Part shown: positions 9,575 to 17,451 of the stretch, in pieces | Numbering within the stretch: position 1 is the stretch's first letter | Layout: every line of letters starts with the position of its first letter | Assembly: GCA_021740915.1 (NCBI GenBank) | Contig: JAIOYW010000011.1 | Coordinates: 62,001 to 126,000, forward strand | Reading direction: 5' to 3' | DNA from: Ignavibacteriales bacterium | GTDB lineage: Bacteria; Bacteroidota; Ignavibacteria; Ignavibacteriales; Melioribacteraceae | DNA: 64,000 nucleotides | Program-made: the position numbers and the translations under genes | Notes under the pieces: generated by a model | Told to the model about the DNA's origin: nothing | Seen by the model: only the letters and a program-made list of their open reading frames with translations | Database searches by the model: none

Positions 9575-10684
9575 TTACTCGAGCTTTATCCCGTCAACAA
9601 TTAATCTGTTACCCATTCTCGTAATTTGCACATCAAGTGTCAGATTAATAATTGAAAGTATTTTATCTAAAGAATCCGTATTAAAAATGCCGGTCAGTTT
9701 TTTAAGCTGAACAGCTTTATCAAGATAAGTAACATCAAGATTATAATATCTCTGTAGTTCTTCAACTACTTCAGGCAAAGGAGTTTTGTCAAATGCCAGT
9801 TTTCCGTAACGCCAGGCAATTTGTCTCGGGAGATCAACACCAGATAAGAAATCTATTTTTTTATCTCCGGTGTAGGTTATCATGTCTCCCTTTTTGAGCG
9901 TATAATATTTTTGATTAAAAACAGAGGAGGTTTTAACTGACCCTTCGGCAACAACAACACTGATATGGTTCTTTCTGTTTTTGATATTGAATTCTGTACC
10001 GGTAACAGTCACTTTTGCCGATCCGCATATTACTTCGAAAGGACGATTTTCTGAATGTCTGACGTTGAAATAGGCTTCGCCTATTAATTCAACTTTTCTA
10101 AGTGAGTCATCAAAAAATGAAGGATAAATCAACTTGCTTCCGGAATTCAGATAAACAATGGTTCCATCTCCAAGCGGGAAAGTGACTTTTTCACCATTGT
10201 TGGCGATCAGAGTGTAAAGTTTAATTTCCTCGTCCATGTATGCGTTAACATCATCGGCAGGTATTTGTTTTATAGGACTGTAATTTTCAAAGACATAAAA
10301 AACACTGACAGAGATGATAAAAATGAATGCAATTCTGAGTAAAAAATTATTGAATGAATTATTGGTTTGTTGAATTTTATGGCGGGAAGAATTGCTTATA
10401 TTATTCCTGAAACGATCCTGCTGATGCCGCGCAGAAGCAAAAGAAGGCCGGGTTTGAAACTCGTTGTTCAGAGTCCCGGCAATTTTATCCCACATCTTTT
10501 CTTTATCAGGGGCAGAAGGTGCTTTTGATGTACCCGACTTATCCCATAGTAAAATTAAAGTGCTGAATTCTTCCTTATTGGCATCTGATTCTTTTAGCCA
10601 TTTTTCAAAGATATCCAGTTCTTCGGCACTTACCTTTTCCTGAATCACGCGTATTAAAAATTCTGAATCAACAATACCGTTCAT
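9575..10684 (-). CDS. FecR-type anti-sigma factor
   Basis: About 369 residues. An N-terminal cytoplasmic region (1-110) is followed by one membrane segment (about 118-138), a FecR domain (FPLGDGTIVYLNSGS, GEAYFNV, VTGTEFNI) and a C-terminal DUF4974-like segment (FDKTPLPEVVEELQRYYNL). Such proteins hold an ECF sigma factor inactive and release it when the STN domain of the partner receptor signals. I prefer the ATG at 10682-10684 (MNGIVDSEF) over a TTG nine bases upstream. It lies between the sigma gene and the TonB receptor, all on one strand, which is the standard order in Bacteroidota. Confidence 0.92.
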   Translation of the reverse strand: MNGIVDSEFLIRVIQEKVSAEELDIFEKWLKESDANKEEFSTLILLWDKSGTSKAPSAPDKEKMWDKIAGTLNNEFQTRPSFASARHQQDRFRNNISNSSRHKIQQTNNSFNNFLLRIAFIFIISVSVFYVFENYSPIKQIPADDVNAYMDEEIKLYTLIANNGEKVTFPLGDGTIVYLNSGSKLIYPSFFDDSLRKVELIGEAYFNVRHSENRPFEVICGSAKVTVTGTEFNIKNRKNHISVVVAEGSVKTSSVFNQKYYTLKKGDMITYTGDKKIDFLSGVDLPRQIAWRYGKLAFDKTPLPEVVEELQRYYNLDVTYLDKAVQLKKLTGIFNTDSLDKILSIINLTLDVQITRMGNRLIVDGIKLE

Positions 10685-11129
10685 TTTGCACAAAATAAAT
10701 TCATATTATAACAAGTAATACAAATATGAGAGATAAAAGTACTATGCAAGTAATTAATTAAATGTGAAAATTAATGAAATTAAATCCGAATGGATTCTTT
10801 ATTTAAACTTAATCTAAATACAAATAACATACAAGATTCTCTGGAAACAGGGGGCAAAAAGTGAGTTTTTATTTGGCACCGTGCCAGTCATTGGATTGGG
10901 GAATAAAGTTGAAAGTTGAAAGTTGAAAGTTGAAAGTTGAAAGTTGAAAGTTGAAAGTTATAACTAATATTTTTTTATTTACAAAATTTTGGGGGTATTG
11001 AATTCGCACTAATATCGGCTCATTGATGTACGATTGTTTAAGGGGTTCAATTGCGCAGGTTTGGAATTGGAGTAAATAAATTTGCTCAGGATTTTTATGT
11101 AATAAAGAGAAGGATGGTTGGCTTTGATG
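10685..11129. other. Intergenic region between sigma and fecR genes
   Basis: No gene seen in 445 bp. It holds an AT-rich stretch next to fecR and a run of 7-bp direct repeats (10905-10959, listed separately). A promoter for fecR and the receptor operon is expected here on the minus strand, but I cannot point to convincing boxes. Confidence 0.6.
10905..10959. repeat. 7-bp tandem repeat (AAAGTTG)x7.9
   Basis: Seven perfect copies of AAAGTTG, plus an eighth broken at its last base, run head to tail. The tract lies between the ECF sigma gene and fecR, upstream of the fecR/TonB operon. Short tandem tracts of this type can change copy number by slippage. Whether this one alters expression is not known. 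Confidence 0.97.
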
Positions 11130-11684
11130 TTAATTAATATACTCAGCTAAAAATTTCTTCAGTGTCGAAATTGCCTTATTCATTTGGTTTTTCACTGTCT
11201 GCAATGATACGCCCATAATTTCAGCGATTTCTGCGTAATCGAAACCTGAATACCGGCTGAGGACAAAAGTAGCCCTGCATCTTTCGGGTAATTTTTCAAC
11301 AGCTTTTTGAAATGCATCCATTAGAAAAACCCGGTCGTATTCCGCATAAGTACTTTCTTTCGAATTACCAATTAATGAATCCTCATCCTCCAGCCTTCGT
11401 GTCCGAAGATTTTTTACCGATTGGTTGATTGCAAAATTGCGGGCGATTTTGTAGAGGTATGCTATTGCATTTCGGGAAGAGTCGATTTTCTGACGGTTCT
11501 GCCAAAACCCAATAAAAGCTTCCTGGGTTAGGTCTTTGGCGTTATCTGAATCTGAAGTATATCGGAAAAGAAAATTAAAAACACCCGGCTGGTATAGATA
11601 AAAAAAATCTCTGAATGCATTTACATCATCTTTTTTTATTGATTCGAGTAAGCCAATCAGTATTTCATCGTTTTCCGTTAACAT
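11130..11684 (-). CDS. ECF-type RNA polymerase sigma-70 factor
   Basis: 184 residues, normal for the family. Region 2 (about residues 25-95) carries F-N-F-L-F-R-Y and DLTQEAFIGFWQNR; region 4 (about 125-180) carries LPERCRATFVLSRYSGFDYAEIAEIMGVSLQTVKN (quoted here only by its two ends: LPERCRATF and SLQTVKNQM), the helix-turn-helix that reads the -35 box. With fecR and the STN-type receptor it forms a trans-envelope signalling cascade. It is transcribed in the same direction as fecR but 445 bp upstream, so it may have its own promoter. Confidence 0.94.
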   Translation of the reverse strand: MLTENDEILIGLLESIKKDDVNAFRDFFYLYQPGVFNFLFRYTSDSDNAKDLTQEAFIGFWQNRQKIDSSRNAIAYLYKIARNFAINQSVKNLRTRRLEDEDSLIGNSKESTYAEYDRVFLMDAFQKAVEKLPERCRATFVLSRYSGFDYAEIAEIMGVSLQTVKNQMNKAISTLKKFLAEYIN

Positions 11685-12048
11685 TCCTTTCTGTATTCTG
11701 TATTGTAATCAACATTAAGAGGGGAACTCTCTAAAAATAATAAGTTAGACGGCAAATTAAAAAGTAGGATATTATTATGGATAAAACAAGGATTGACATC
11801 AAATAATTTGAACTTTAACTTCTTTCTCGTGCCTGAATTTATCTATTATTTGTCTGAATAATGAGAAATGCCGGATTTACTTTTTTGATGGATGGTAAAT
11901 AAATAAGTCGATCTCACCTGTATTAAAAAATGTGCCTAACTCCCTTTCCGCATCCAGTCGAATAAGATAATATGATTCCAGAGAGAGTAATCCTTTGGTC
12001 AGAATGATATTTCACAAAAGCCTTTCAACGAAGTTGGAAAGGGTGAGT
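11685..12048. other. Intergenic region without recognised gene
   Basis: No convincing reading frame, RNA or terminator seen. AT-rich next to the sigma gene. The stretch ends where the duplicated tRNA-Ser/GIY-YIG debris begins at 12049. Confidence 0.5.
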
Positions 12049-12123
12049 TCTGCCGGTTGGGATGCTGCGTAATATGTAAACCGTGAAGGACAAGTTTTTT
12101 TATGTCTTATTTTGCGGAGAGAG
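12049..12123. repeat. Truncated duplicate of the GIY-YIG 5' end and tRNA spacer
   Basis: This stretch is nearly identical to 12390-12465 (one base indel in a T/A run). It covers the first codons of the GIY-YIG gene, its TTG start region and the spacer to the tRNA 3' end. Beyond 12048 similarity stops, so the second gene copy is cut after about 16 codons. It is a partial tandem duplication. Confidence 0.9.
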
Positions 12124-12176
12124 TCCCGCGGGGCGGGACGAACCCCCGCCCCGCTTTGCGTGGGAACGGTTTTCAA
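12114..12176 (-). pseudogene. tRNA-Ser 3'-half remnant with inserted GC palindrome
   Basis: Read on the minus strand, it matches tRNA-Ser(UGA) from the anticodon loop (TTGAAAACCG) through a different variable arm, the T-arm start (GGGGGTTCG) and the 3' acceptor strand (CTCTCTCCGC). A 17-base perfect palindrome core (GTCCCGC CCC GCGGGAC, 12122-12138) sits where the T-loop should close. The 5' half is absent, so it cannot make a tRNA. Confidence 0.75.
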
Positions 12177-12188
12177 ATTCCCTGCAAT

Positions 12189-12434
12189 TCATTCCTCTAT
12201 AAGTGCTTTAAACTGAATGCCGCCCTTATATGACTTGATCTCGAGTTCTCGCCGCATGGCTGAACTCTTATCAGCAAATTCTTCCGTATATATCAATTCC
12301 CATGGTAAATAGGGCTTGCTTGAACGTACTAATCCCGCATTATGCCGTTCAAGTCTCTGATTTATTTCTGATGTGTAGCCAATGTAGTGTCTGCCGGTTG
12401 GGATGCTGCGTAATATGTAAACCGTGAAGGACAA
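12189..12434 (-). CDS. Small GIY-YIG nuclease-domain protein
   Basis: 81 residues forming one GIY-YIG domain: V-Y-I-L-R-S (GIY equivalent), H-Y-I-G-Y-T (YIG), the conserved arginine in INQRLERHN, and the glutamate in R-R-E-L-E-I-K. These short UvrC-N-like proteins are common in Bacteroidota and are often found next to tRNA or rRNA genes; their role is unsettled (structure-specific or homing-like nuclease). The start is TTG at 12432-12434, with no clear ribosome-binding site. It lies 22 bp downstream of tRNA-Ser, and its 5' end is duplicated at 12049-12123. Confidence 0.85.
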   Translation of the reverse strand: MSFTVYILRSIPTGRHYIGYTSEINQRLERHNAGLVRSSKPYLPWELIYTEEFADKSSAMRRELEIKSYKGGIQFKALIEE

Positions 12435-12456
12435 GTTTTTTTATGTCTTATTTTTG

Positions 12457-12542
12457 CGGAGAGAGAGGGATTCGAACCCCCGGTGAGCATAACCCACAAC
12501 GGTTTTCAAGACCGCCGCATTCAACCACTCTGCCATCTCTCC
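12457..12542 (-). tRNA. tRNA-Ser (anticodon UGA)
   Basis: On the minus strand a complete class II tRNA can be folded. Acceptor GGAGAGA pairs with TCTCTCC and the discriminator is G. The D-arm follows, then the anticodon stem GCGGT/ACCGT with loop CTTGAAA (anticodon TGA). A long variable arm and the T-arm GGGGGTTCGAATCCC complete it. CCA is not encoded. This is the only intact copy among the fragments at 12114-12176, 12592-12662 and 12712-12782. Confidence 0.95.
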
Positions 12543-12780
12543 GTATTACATTATTTCAAAACCTTAAGAACTCTATTGAAAGATGTGTCCTAAACCCCCG
12601 GCCCCGCTCAGCGGGGCAACGGTTTTCAAGACCGCCGCATTCAACCACTCTGCCATCTCTCCGTATTATATTATTTCAAAACCTTAAGAACTCTATTGAA
12701 AGATGTGTCCTGAACCCCCGGCCCCGCTCAGCGGGGCAACGGTTTTCAAGACCGCCGCATTCAACCACTCTGCCATCTCT
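12541..12780. repeat. Tandem duplication, two 120-bp units
   Basis: Units 12541-12660 and 12661-12780 are identical except for two substitutions. Each contains the 5' half of tRNA-Ser in minus orientation plus a GC-rich palindrome (GCCCCGCTCAGCGGGGC) in the variable-arm position. It fills the gap between the tRNA and the SGNH hydrolase gene. Confidence 0.95.
12592..12662 (-). pseudogene. tRNA-Ser 5'-half copy 1
   Basis: From 12662 downward it reads as tRNA-Ser acceptor strand, D-arm and anticodon arm, identical to 12457-12542. It then switches to a palindromic variable arm (GCCCCGCTGAGCGGGGC on the minus strand) and GGGGGTTTAGG in place of the T-arm. The 3' acceptor strand is missing, so it should not fold as a functional tRNA. 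Confidence 0.8.
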
Positions 12781-12782
12781 CC
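12712..12782 (-). pseudogene. tRNA-Ser 5'-half copy 2
   Basis: Second copy of the same truncated tRNA, in the second 120-bp unit. It differs by one base in the T-arm stub (GGGGGTTCAGG), and the 3' half is again missing. Confidence 0.8.
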
Positions 12783-12895
12783 GTTTTGCTTTTTAAGAAC
12801 ACTTTTCAAAAAGAGACTGTAAAAATAGTTATTCAGGAACAAAAAATAAAGTAAATTCTTTATTTTAGATTACTTTTAAATTTAATGTAAACTCC

Positions 12896-14833
12896 ATGTC
12901 GCGTAAAACATCAAAATCTACTAAAAAAAGTCAAAACGAGAAGCCCGAAACACCTGTTAAAACTGAAAATCGTGTCAATGGCAATTATCCGTTTTATTAT
13001 TATATAATTCTTCTTATGCTGCCTTTTCTGTTCTTAATGCTGCTGGAAGGAGCGCTAAGGATTTTTCAGTATGGTGCAGTATATGAGCAGTGGATACCGC
13101 TTAAAGATAAACAACTTGCATTAAATCCAGATATCGCCCGAAGATATTTTTATCAGACTAAAAGTACGCCATATGCAAACAAGGCAATATTTGATAAAGT
13201 CAAAGGAGAAAACTCATTCAGAGTTTTTGTTATGGGCGGAAGTTCAGCTGCTGGGTATCCATTTACGCCCGGCGGTTCTTTTGCCAAATACATTGAAAAA
13301 AACCTAGAGATTCTTCTTCCAGGAAAAAAAATTGAAGTCGTGAATACATCGATGTCTGCAATCAATTCTTATACACTAGCTGATCTGCTCCCGGGCATAA
13401 TAGAACAGCAGCCCGATGCAGTTCTCATTTATGCCGGTCACAATGAATATTATGGGGCTTTGGGGGTCGGATCTTCCGAAAGCATCGGAAAATCAAGGTG
13501 GATTGTTAAGTCCGTGCTTTATATGCAGGATTTTCGCACCTTCCAGCTCATGAGGAATATCATTAATTCTGTAAGATCTTTGTTTTCCGGCGATAAAAAA
13601 GCCTCAGGAACTCTGATGGCTAAAATGGTGGGCGATCAAAAAATCCTTTTCAAATCTGATGTTTATCAGGAAGGCATTGAGCAATTCAGGGGGAATCTGG
13701 ATGAAATGCTGGCTCAATTAAAGCAGTCCGGAGTGCCTGTAATAATCGGCACTCTTGCTTCGAACCTTAAAGATCAGAAACCTTTTATTTCTTTTGGAAA
13801 TTCAGATATCCCCGCTGCCGCCGAAGTTTACGATCAGGCGGTCAGTGAATATAATTCAGGCAATTTTCGCGCTGCCGACTCATTATTCCGGCTGGCAAAG
13901 GATCTTGACGCATTGAAATTCAGGGCACCTGAAGAAATTAATTCAACCATCATTTCGCTCGCTGCAAAATTCGGATATCCTGTTGTAAATATCGATTCAG
14001 TATTTTCTTACATTTCACCGAACGGAATTATCGGAGATAATCTGATGACCGATCATCTTCATCCTACGATTAATGGTTATCAGATCATTGGTAAAGCGTT
14101 TATGGATGAGATGATTACCCAAAGGATAACTCCGGATGACATTGATACGAGATACAACTCTGCTCAACGCGACAGTCTTGTAAGGCAAAAATTCTACTTT
14201 ACTTCGCTTGATTCAACTATTGGTGTATACCGAATAATTATTCTGAAAACTGACTGGCCATACGTCAAAGAGCAGGTGCCTGCCAGCGAAACGATGAAAC
14301 TATTTGCACCCAAAAATTATAAAGATACGCTTGCCCTATATGTAGTCGATAACAAAATCAGTTGGGAAGCGGCACACAGGGAGATGGCAAACCGTTATCT
14401 TGAGGAAGGGAATGTAGCGGGATTCCACGAAGAAATGTCCGTGATAATTGATCTTTTCCCGTTCATTTACGACTATTACAATATTGCAGCCGAACAATTG
14501 ATAAAACACAAATATTATAACGATGCCGTGCCCTATCTTAACCGGAAATATGAAATTGAGCCGGATGCCTTCACAGCAAAATGGCTCGGAATTATTTTTC
14601 TGAATAACAACAAAACCGATGAGTCGCTGAAATATTTTGAATCAGCTTATAACATGTCCTCCGGTGATGTACAATTATTATATAATTATGCGGGCGCATT
14701 TGTGAAAAAAAATCAGCATGAAAAAGCGCTTGAAATGCTTAATATGTGTCTGAGGCTCAATCCCGATTTCCCCGGAGCAAAAAAATTACAGGCACAATTG
14801 TTAAGTGTGATGAATATCAACGTTAAACATTAA
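12896..14833 (+). CDS. SGNH/GDSL-type hydrolase with TPR repeats, membrane-anchored
   Basis: 645 residues. A lysine-rich N-terminus precedes one membrane helix (about 33-56). The SGNH domain follows: block I V-F-V-M-G-G-S-S-A-A-G (nucleophile serine near 115), block III Y-A-G-H-N-E (near 181) and block V D-H-L-H-P (near 384) supply the Ser, Asn and Asp-His residues. The C-terminal third (about 520-640) has TPR-like helices (NYAGAFVKKNQHEKALEML). Similar proteins act on acyl groups of lipids or surface glycans, but the substrate here is unknown. It stands alone, with gaps on both sides. Confidence 0.85.
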   Translation: MSRKTSKSTKKSQNEKPETPVKTENRVNGNYPFYYYIILLMLPFLFLMLLEGALRIFQYGAVYEQWIPLKDKQLALNPDIARRYFYQTKSTPYANKAIFDKVKGENSFRVFVMGGSSAAGYPFTPGGSFAKYIEKNLEILLPGKKIEVVNTSMSAINSYTLADLLPGIIEQQPDAVLIYAGHNEYYGALGVGSSESIGKSRWIVKSVLYMQDFRTFQLMRNIINSVRSLFSGDKKASGTLMAKMVGDQKILFKSDVYQEGIEQFRGNLDEMLAQLKQSGVPVIIGTLASNLKDQKPFISFGNSDIPAAAEVYDQAVSEYNSGNFRAADSLFRLAKDLDALKFRAPEEINSTIISLAAKFGYPVVNIDSVFSYISPNGIIGDNLMTDHLHPTINGYQIIGKAFMDEMITQRITPDDIDTRYNSAQRDSLVRQKFYFTSLDSTIGVYRIIILKTDWPYVKEQVPASETMKLFAPKNYKDTLALYVVDNKISWEAAHREMANRYLEEGNVAGFHEEMSVIIDLFPFIYDYYNIAAEQLIKHKYYNDAVPYLNRKYEIEPDAFTAKWLGIIFLNNNKTDESLKYFESAYNMSSGDVQLLYNYAGAFVKKNQHEKALEMLNMCLRLNPDFPGAKKLQAQLLSVMNINVKH

Positions 14834-14925
14834 ACGATAACAATTATTTAAACCATTTCTTTATTTTAAGTATCTAATAATTGTTAATAATAAACTAAAC
14901 AATAAACCAATATTATTGAGGTGTT

Positions 14926-16785
14926 ATGAAACAACTCGGTTTTACAACCTTTTTCGCCGTTCTTTTAATGGCATTTGTATTAAAAGCTCAGCCTCAGGCT
15001 CCGATTGACCTGACTGCGACTGAATATGCAAGTTTTCATCATACATACGTTAAGTTGGTATGGGACGACACAAGCAATGTCCGGGTAAAATACAATGTCT
15101 ATAAAAAAGATGGCGCTGCAAGTGACAGCGGTGAATATAATAAGATAGCCAGCCGCATTCGGACAAAAAGTTTCTCCGATATGCATGCTCCGGCAGGAAA
15201 CACATATTCATATTATGTAACTGCAAGTGATTTATCCGGTGAAAGTGAAGCATCCAATATTGCGGAAATCACAGTTAATGGTCCTGTTCCTCCTGCCCAG
15301 GGTGTTATTTCGGGTTATGTAACAAATAGCGCCGACAATCAACCGGTTCCGTTTGCAGAGGTTAAGTTCATCCGTTCTTTCGGTGAACATCACAATTTCA
15401 CCAGAGCTGATTCAAACGGTTATTTCTCAAAAACTCTCGAAACCGGCGATTACTATATGTTCTTCTCAGCAAGAGACTATTATTTTGAGTATTATGACAA
15501 TGTAAGACACTTTAATGAAGCGGCTGCTGTTACAGTAAATGAAGATGATTTGCTGATTTTTAATATTGGCCTTGATCCGATTGTTCCTCCGGTGACCTTT
15601 ACCCTCAGCGGAAATGTAAATGCAGGTGAAAATTTGCCTCTTGGCGCTTCTGTATCAGTATATAAGGTGTTTACAAATTCCATGCACCATTTTGTTAAAA
15701 AAGCACGCACAGATTCGCTTGGAAATTATTCTGTCCAGTTGATTGAAGGCGATACTGTTGTTGTTTACGCTAAACCTCTGAACAGAGATTATCTGCCTGA
15801 ATTTTATAACGATAAGAGCAGCTTCGCAGAAGCCGACAGGATTTTCATAGGCGGAGATGTTACGGGAATCGATCTGACTCTTGACCCAAAACCGGTTTAT
15901 GCAAACTCAATCTCCGGTGCAGTCACAGACTCAGCAGGCACAGGAATCCTTTCCTACGTTAAAGCTATTAAAATGAGAACCTCTCATCACAGGAACTTTG
16001 TTTACACCACACAGTCTGATTCAATGGGTGTATATTCCATTGAGAATTTAGAGCCGGGTAATTATGTTCTTTTTGCAAAACCTTCCGGCGATTACAGACC
16101 GACATATTTCCGTTATGACGGAGCCCAGGCTTATCATTGGTATGAAGCTGACACAGTAGTTGCTACCGAGACCAGTATCCTTACCGATTATGATTTTACT
16201 GTTGTTCCAAGATTGAACCCGGGTGAATGCCTTATCACAGGCAGAGTTACCGGTACTGATGGTCAGCCCGTTGAAGGCGCTTATGTTTTTGCTCTTAACG
16301 ATAATTCCGAATCAGGTTCATTTGGCATCACCGATAAAAACGGTCGTTATGTTATCTCCGGTTTAACTCCTGCTACATATAACGTTTTTGCTGAAAAAGA
16401 ATCATTTGTTTCAGGTACAGTATCGGCAGCCGCTCTTGATTACAATGAAAATCTGAGCGCTGAAATTGCCCTCACACTTAATGGCGAAAGCACAACCGGA
16501 ATTCATGACGGGTCTTTGGTCAGTTCATTTGAATTAAATCAGAACTATCCTAATCCTTTCAACCCGTCAACAACAATCAGTTTCTCTGTTCCGGCAAGCG
16601 GAATGGTTAAATTGAGTGTGTTCGATATTCTTGGACGTGAAGTCAGCGTTCTGGTTAACCAGAATATGCAGGCAGGAATTCATACTGTTAATTTTAATGC
16701 ATCTGATCTGAGCAGCGGTCTCTATATCTATAGACTGCAGAGCAGTAACAATACACTTACCAAAAAAATGATGCTTATTAAATAA
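14926..16785 (+). CDS. Secreted T9SS cargo with FN3-like and carboxypeptidase-regulatory-like repeats
   Basis: 619 residues with a signal peptide (1-21, ending KAQ), a fibronectin-III-like domain (about 24-115) and four transthyretin/CarboxypepD_reg-like beta-sandwiches (about 122-215, 222-320, 330-425 and 430-515) with the repeated G-x-Y-x-[IV]-x-x-L/N-x-P/T-G/A-x-Y pattern. A C-terminal type A sorting domain (QNYPNPFNPSTTISFSV through LTKKMMLIK) directs export by type IX secretion and attachment to the surface. TTGAGGTG precedes the ATG. A clear terminator follows at 16807-16840, so it is probably a single-gene unit. No catalytic site seen. Confidence 0.92.
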   Translation: MKQLGFTTFFAVLLMAFVLKAQPQAPIDLTATEYASFHHTYVKLVWDDTSNVRVKYNVYKKDGAASDSGEYNKIASRIRTKSFSDMHAPAGNTYSYYVTASDLSGESEASNIAEITVNGPVPPAQGVISGYVTNSADNQPVPFAEVKFIRSFGEHHNFTRADSNGYFSKTLETGDYYMFFSARDYYFEYYDNVRHFNEAAAVTVNEDDLLIFNIGLDPIVPPVTFTLSGNVNAGENLPLGASVSVYKVFTNSMHHFVKKARTDSLGNYSVQLIEGDTVVVYAKPLNRDYLPEFYNDKSSFAEADRIFIGGDVTGIDLTLDPKPVYANSISGAVTDSAGTGILSYVKAIKMRTSHHRNFVYTTQSDSMGVYSIENLEPGNYVLFAKPSGDYRPTYFRYDGAQAYHWYEADTVVATETSILTDYDFTVVPRLNPGECLITGRVTGTDGQPVEGAYVFALNDNSESGSFGITDKNGRYVISGLTPATYNVFAEKESFVSGTVSAAALDYNENLSAEIALTLNGESTTGIHDGSLVSSFELNQNYPNPFNPSTTISFSVPASGMVKLSVFDILGREVSVLVNQNMQAGIHTVNFNASDLSSGLYIYRLQSSNNTLTKKMMLIK

Positions 16786-16806
16786 GACTGATTTTTTTAT
16801 CTAATT

Positions 16807-16840
16807 AAAAGGCTGCCCGGGAAACCAGGCAGCCTTTTTT
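16807..16840 (+). terminator. Rho-independent terminator
   Basis: A 7-bp GC-rich stem GGCTGCC/GGCAGCC (16811-16817 and 16828-16834), extended by A/T pairs, is followed by six Ts. It lies just downstream of the T9SS cargo gene ending at 16785. Confidence 0.9.
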
Positions 16841-16974
16841 ATTGCCTCTCCGATCTGCAAAATATATTCCTGCAATAAATTAACAGATATTGCACTTCTT
16901 TTATTAAGCTGTGTTTTGACAAATAACATTTCCCTTTTTTTTCTTATGTTAAAGGACTCACTTCCGGAATTGAT

Positions 16975-17451
16975 ATGAAATACTTCCGCTTTGTTTTATT
17001 GATATTTGTGCTAAACCCCTGCTTCTTTGCTCAGGACGAGATTATGGAAGAACTTGGGAAACATTTCACCGGCAAATGGACACGTAACATACAAGACGGT
17101 TCTATAGCAGAAAACTGGACATTCGAAAATGGAATACTCACAGGTACTGCTGATAAATTCACGCGGGAAATGACCATCATTAAGAATGTTGAAAATCTGA
17201 TGATCACCGTATTAGGTAAAAATATCTATTATATTGCTCATCCTTCTGAGAATAAATATCCCATTGCTTTTGAATTGACTGAGCGCCACAAAGGAAAATT
17301 CAGATTTGAGAATACGGAACATGACTTCCCTTCCTTCATCAAATATCATTTCTCAGGTGACAGTTTAAATGTAAGTATAGGTAATAAAGAGAAAGATTTT
17401 ATTTTTGTATATACTAAATCGGCTAACATAGAGAAGAAAACGGATGATTGA
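16975..17451 (+). CDS. DUF6265-like secreted protein
   Basis: 158 residues. A signal peptide (1-19, ending FFAQ) is followed by a small beta-rich domain with G-K-W-x-R near residue 33 and F-E-N-T-E-H-D-F-P-S near residue 114, the signature of the DUF6265 group, whose function is unknown. Its 3' end overlaps the next gene (ABC ATPase) by eight bases, so the two are probably translated together, although no functional link is known. Confidence 0.75.
   Translation: MKYFRFVLLIFVLNPCFFAQDEIMEELGKHFTGKWTRNIQDGSIAENWTFENGILTGTADKFTREMTIIKNVENLMITVLGKNIYYIAHPSENKYPIAFELTERHKGKFRFENTEHDFPSFIKYHFSGDSLNVSIGNKEKDFIFVYTKSANIEKKTDD

Noticed and set aside
10905-10959. CRISPR or iteron origin
   Set aside because: Seven-base units without spacers and without a replication initiator gene nearby.
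12541-12780. CRISPR-like repeat array
   Set aside because: Only two 120-bp units with no unique spacers and no cas genes; it is a tandem duplication of a tRNA fragment.
12443-12796. Plus-strand 117-residue frame with GERGIRTPG and repeated RFSRPPHSTTLPS
   Set aside because: It is the antisense translation of tRNA-Ser and its half copies; this peptide is a well-known artefact of tRNA-Ser genes.
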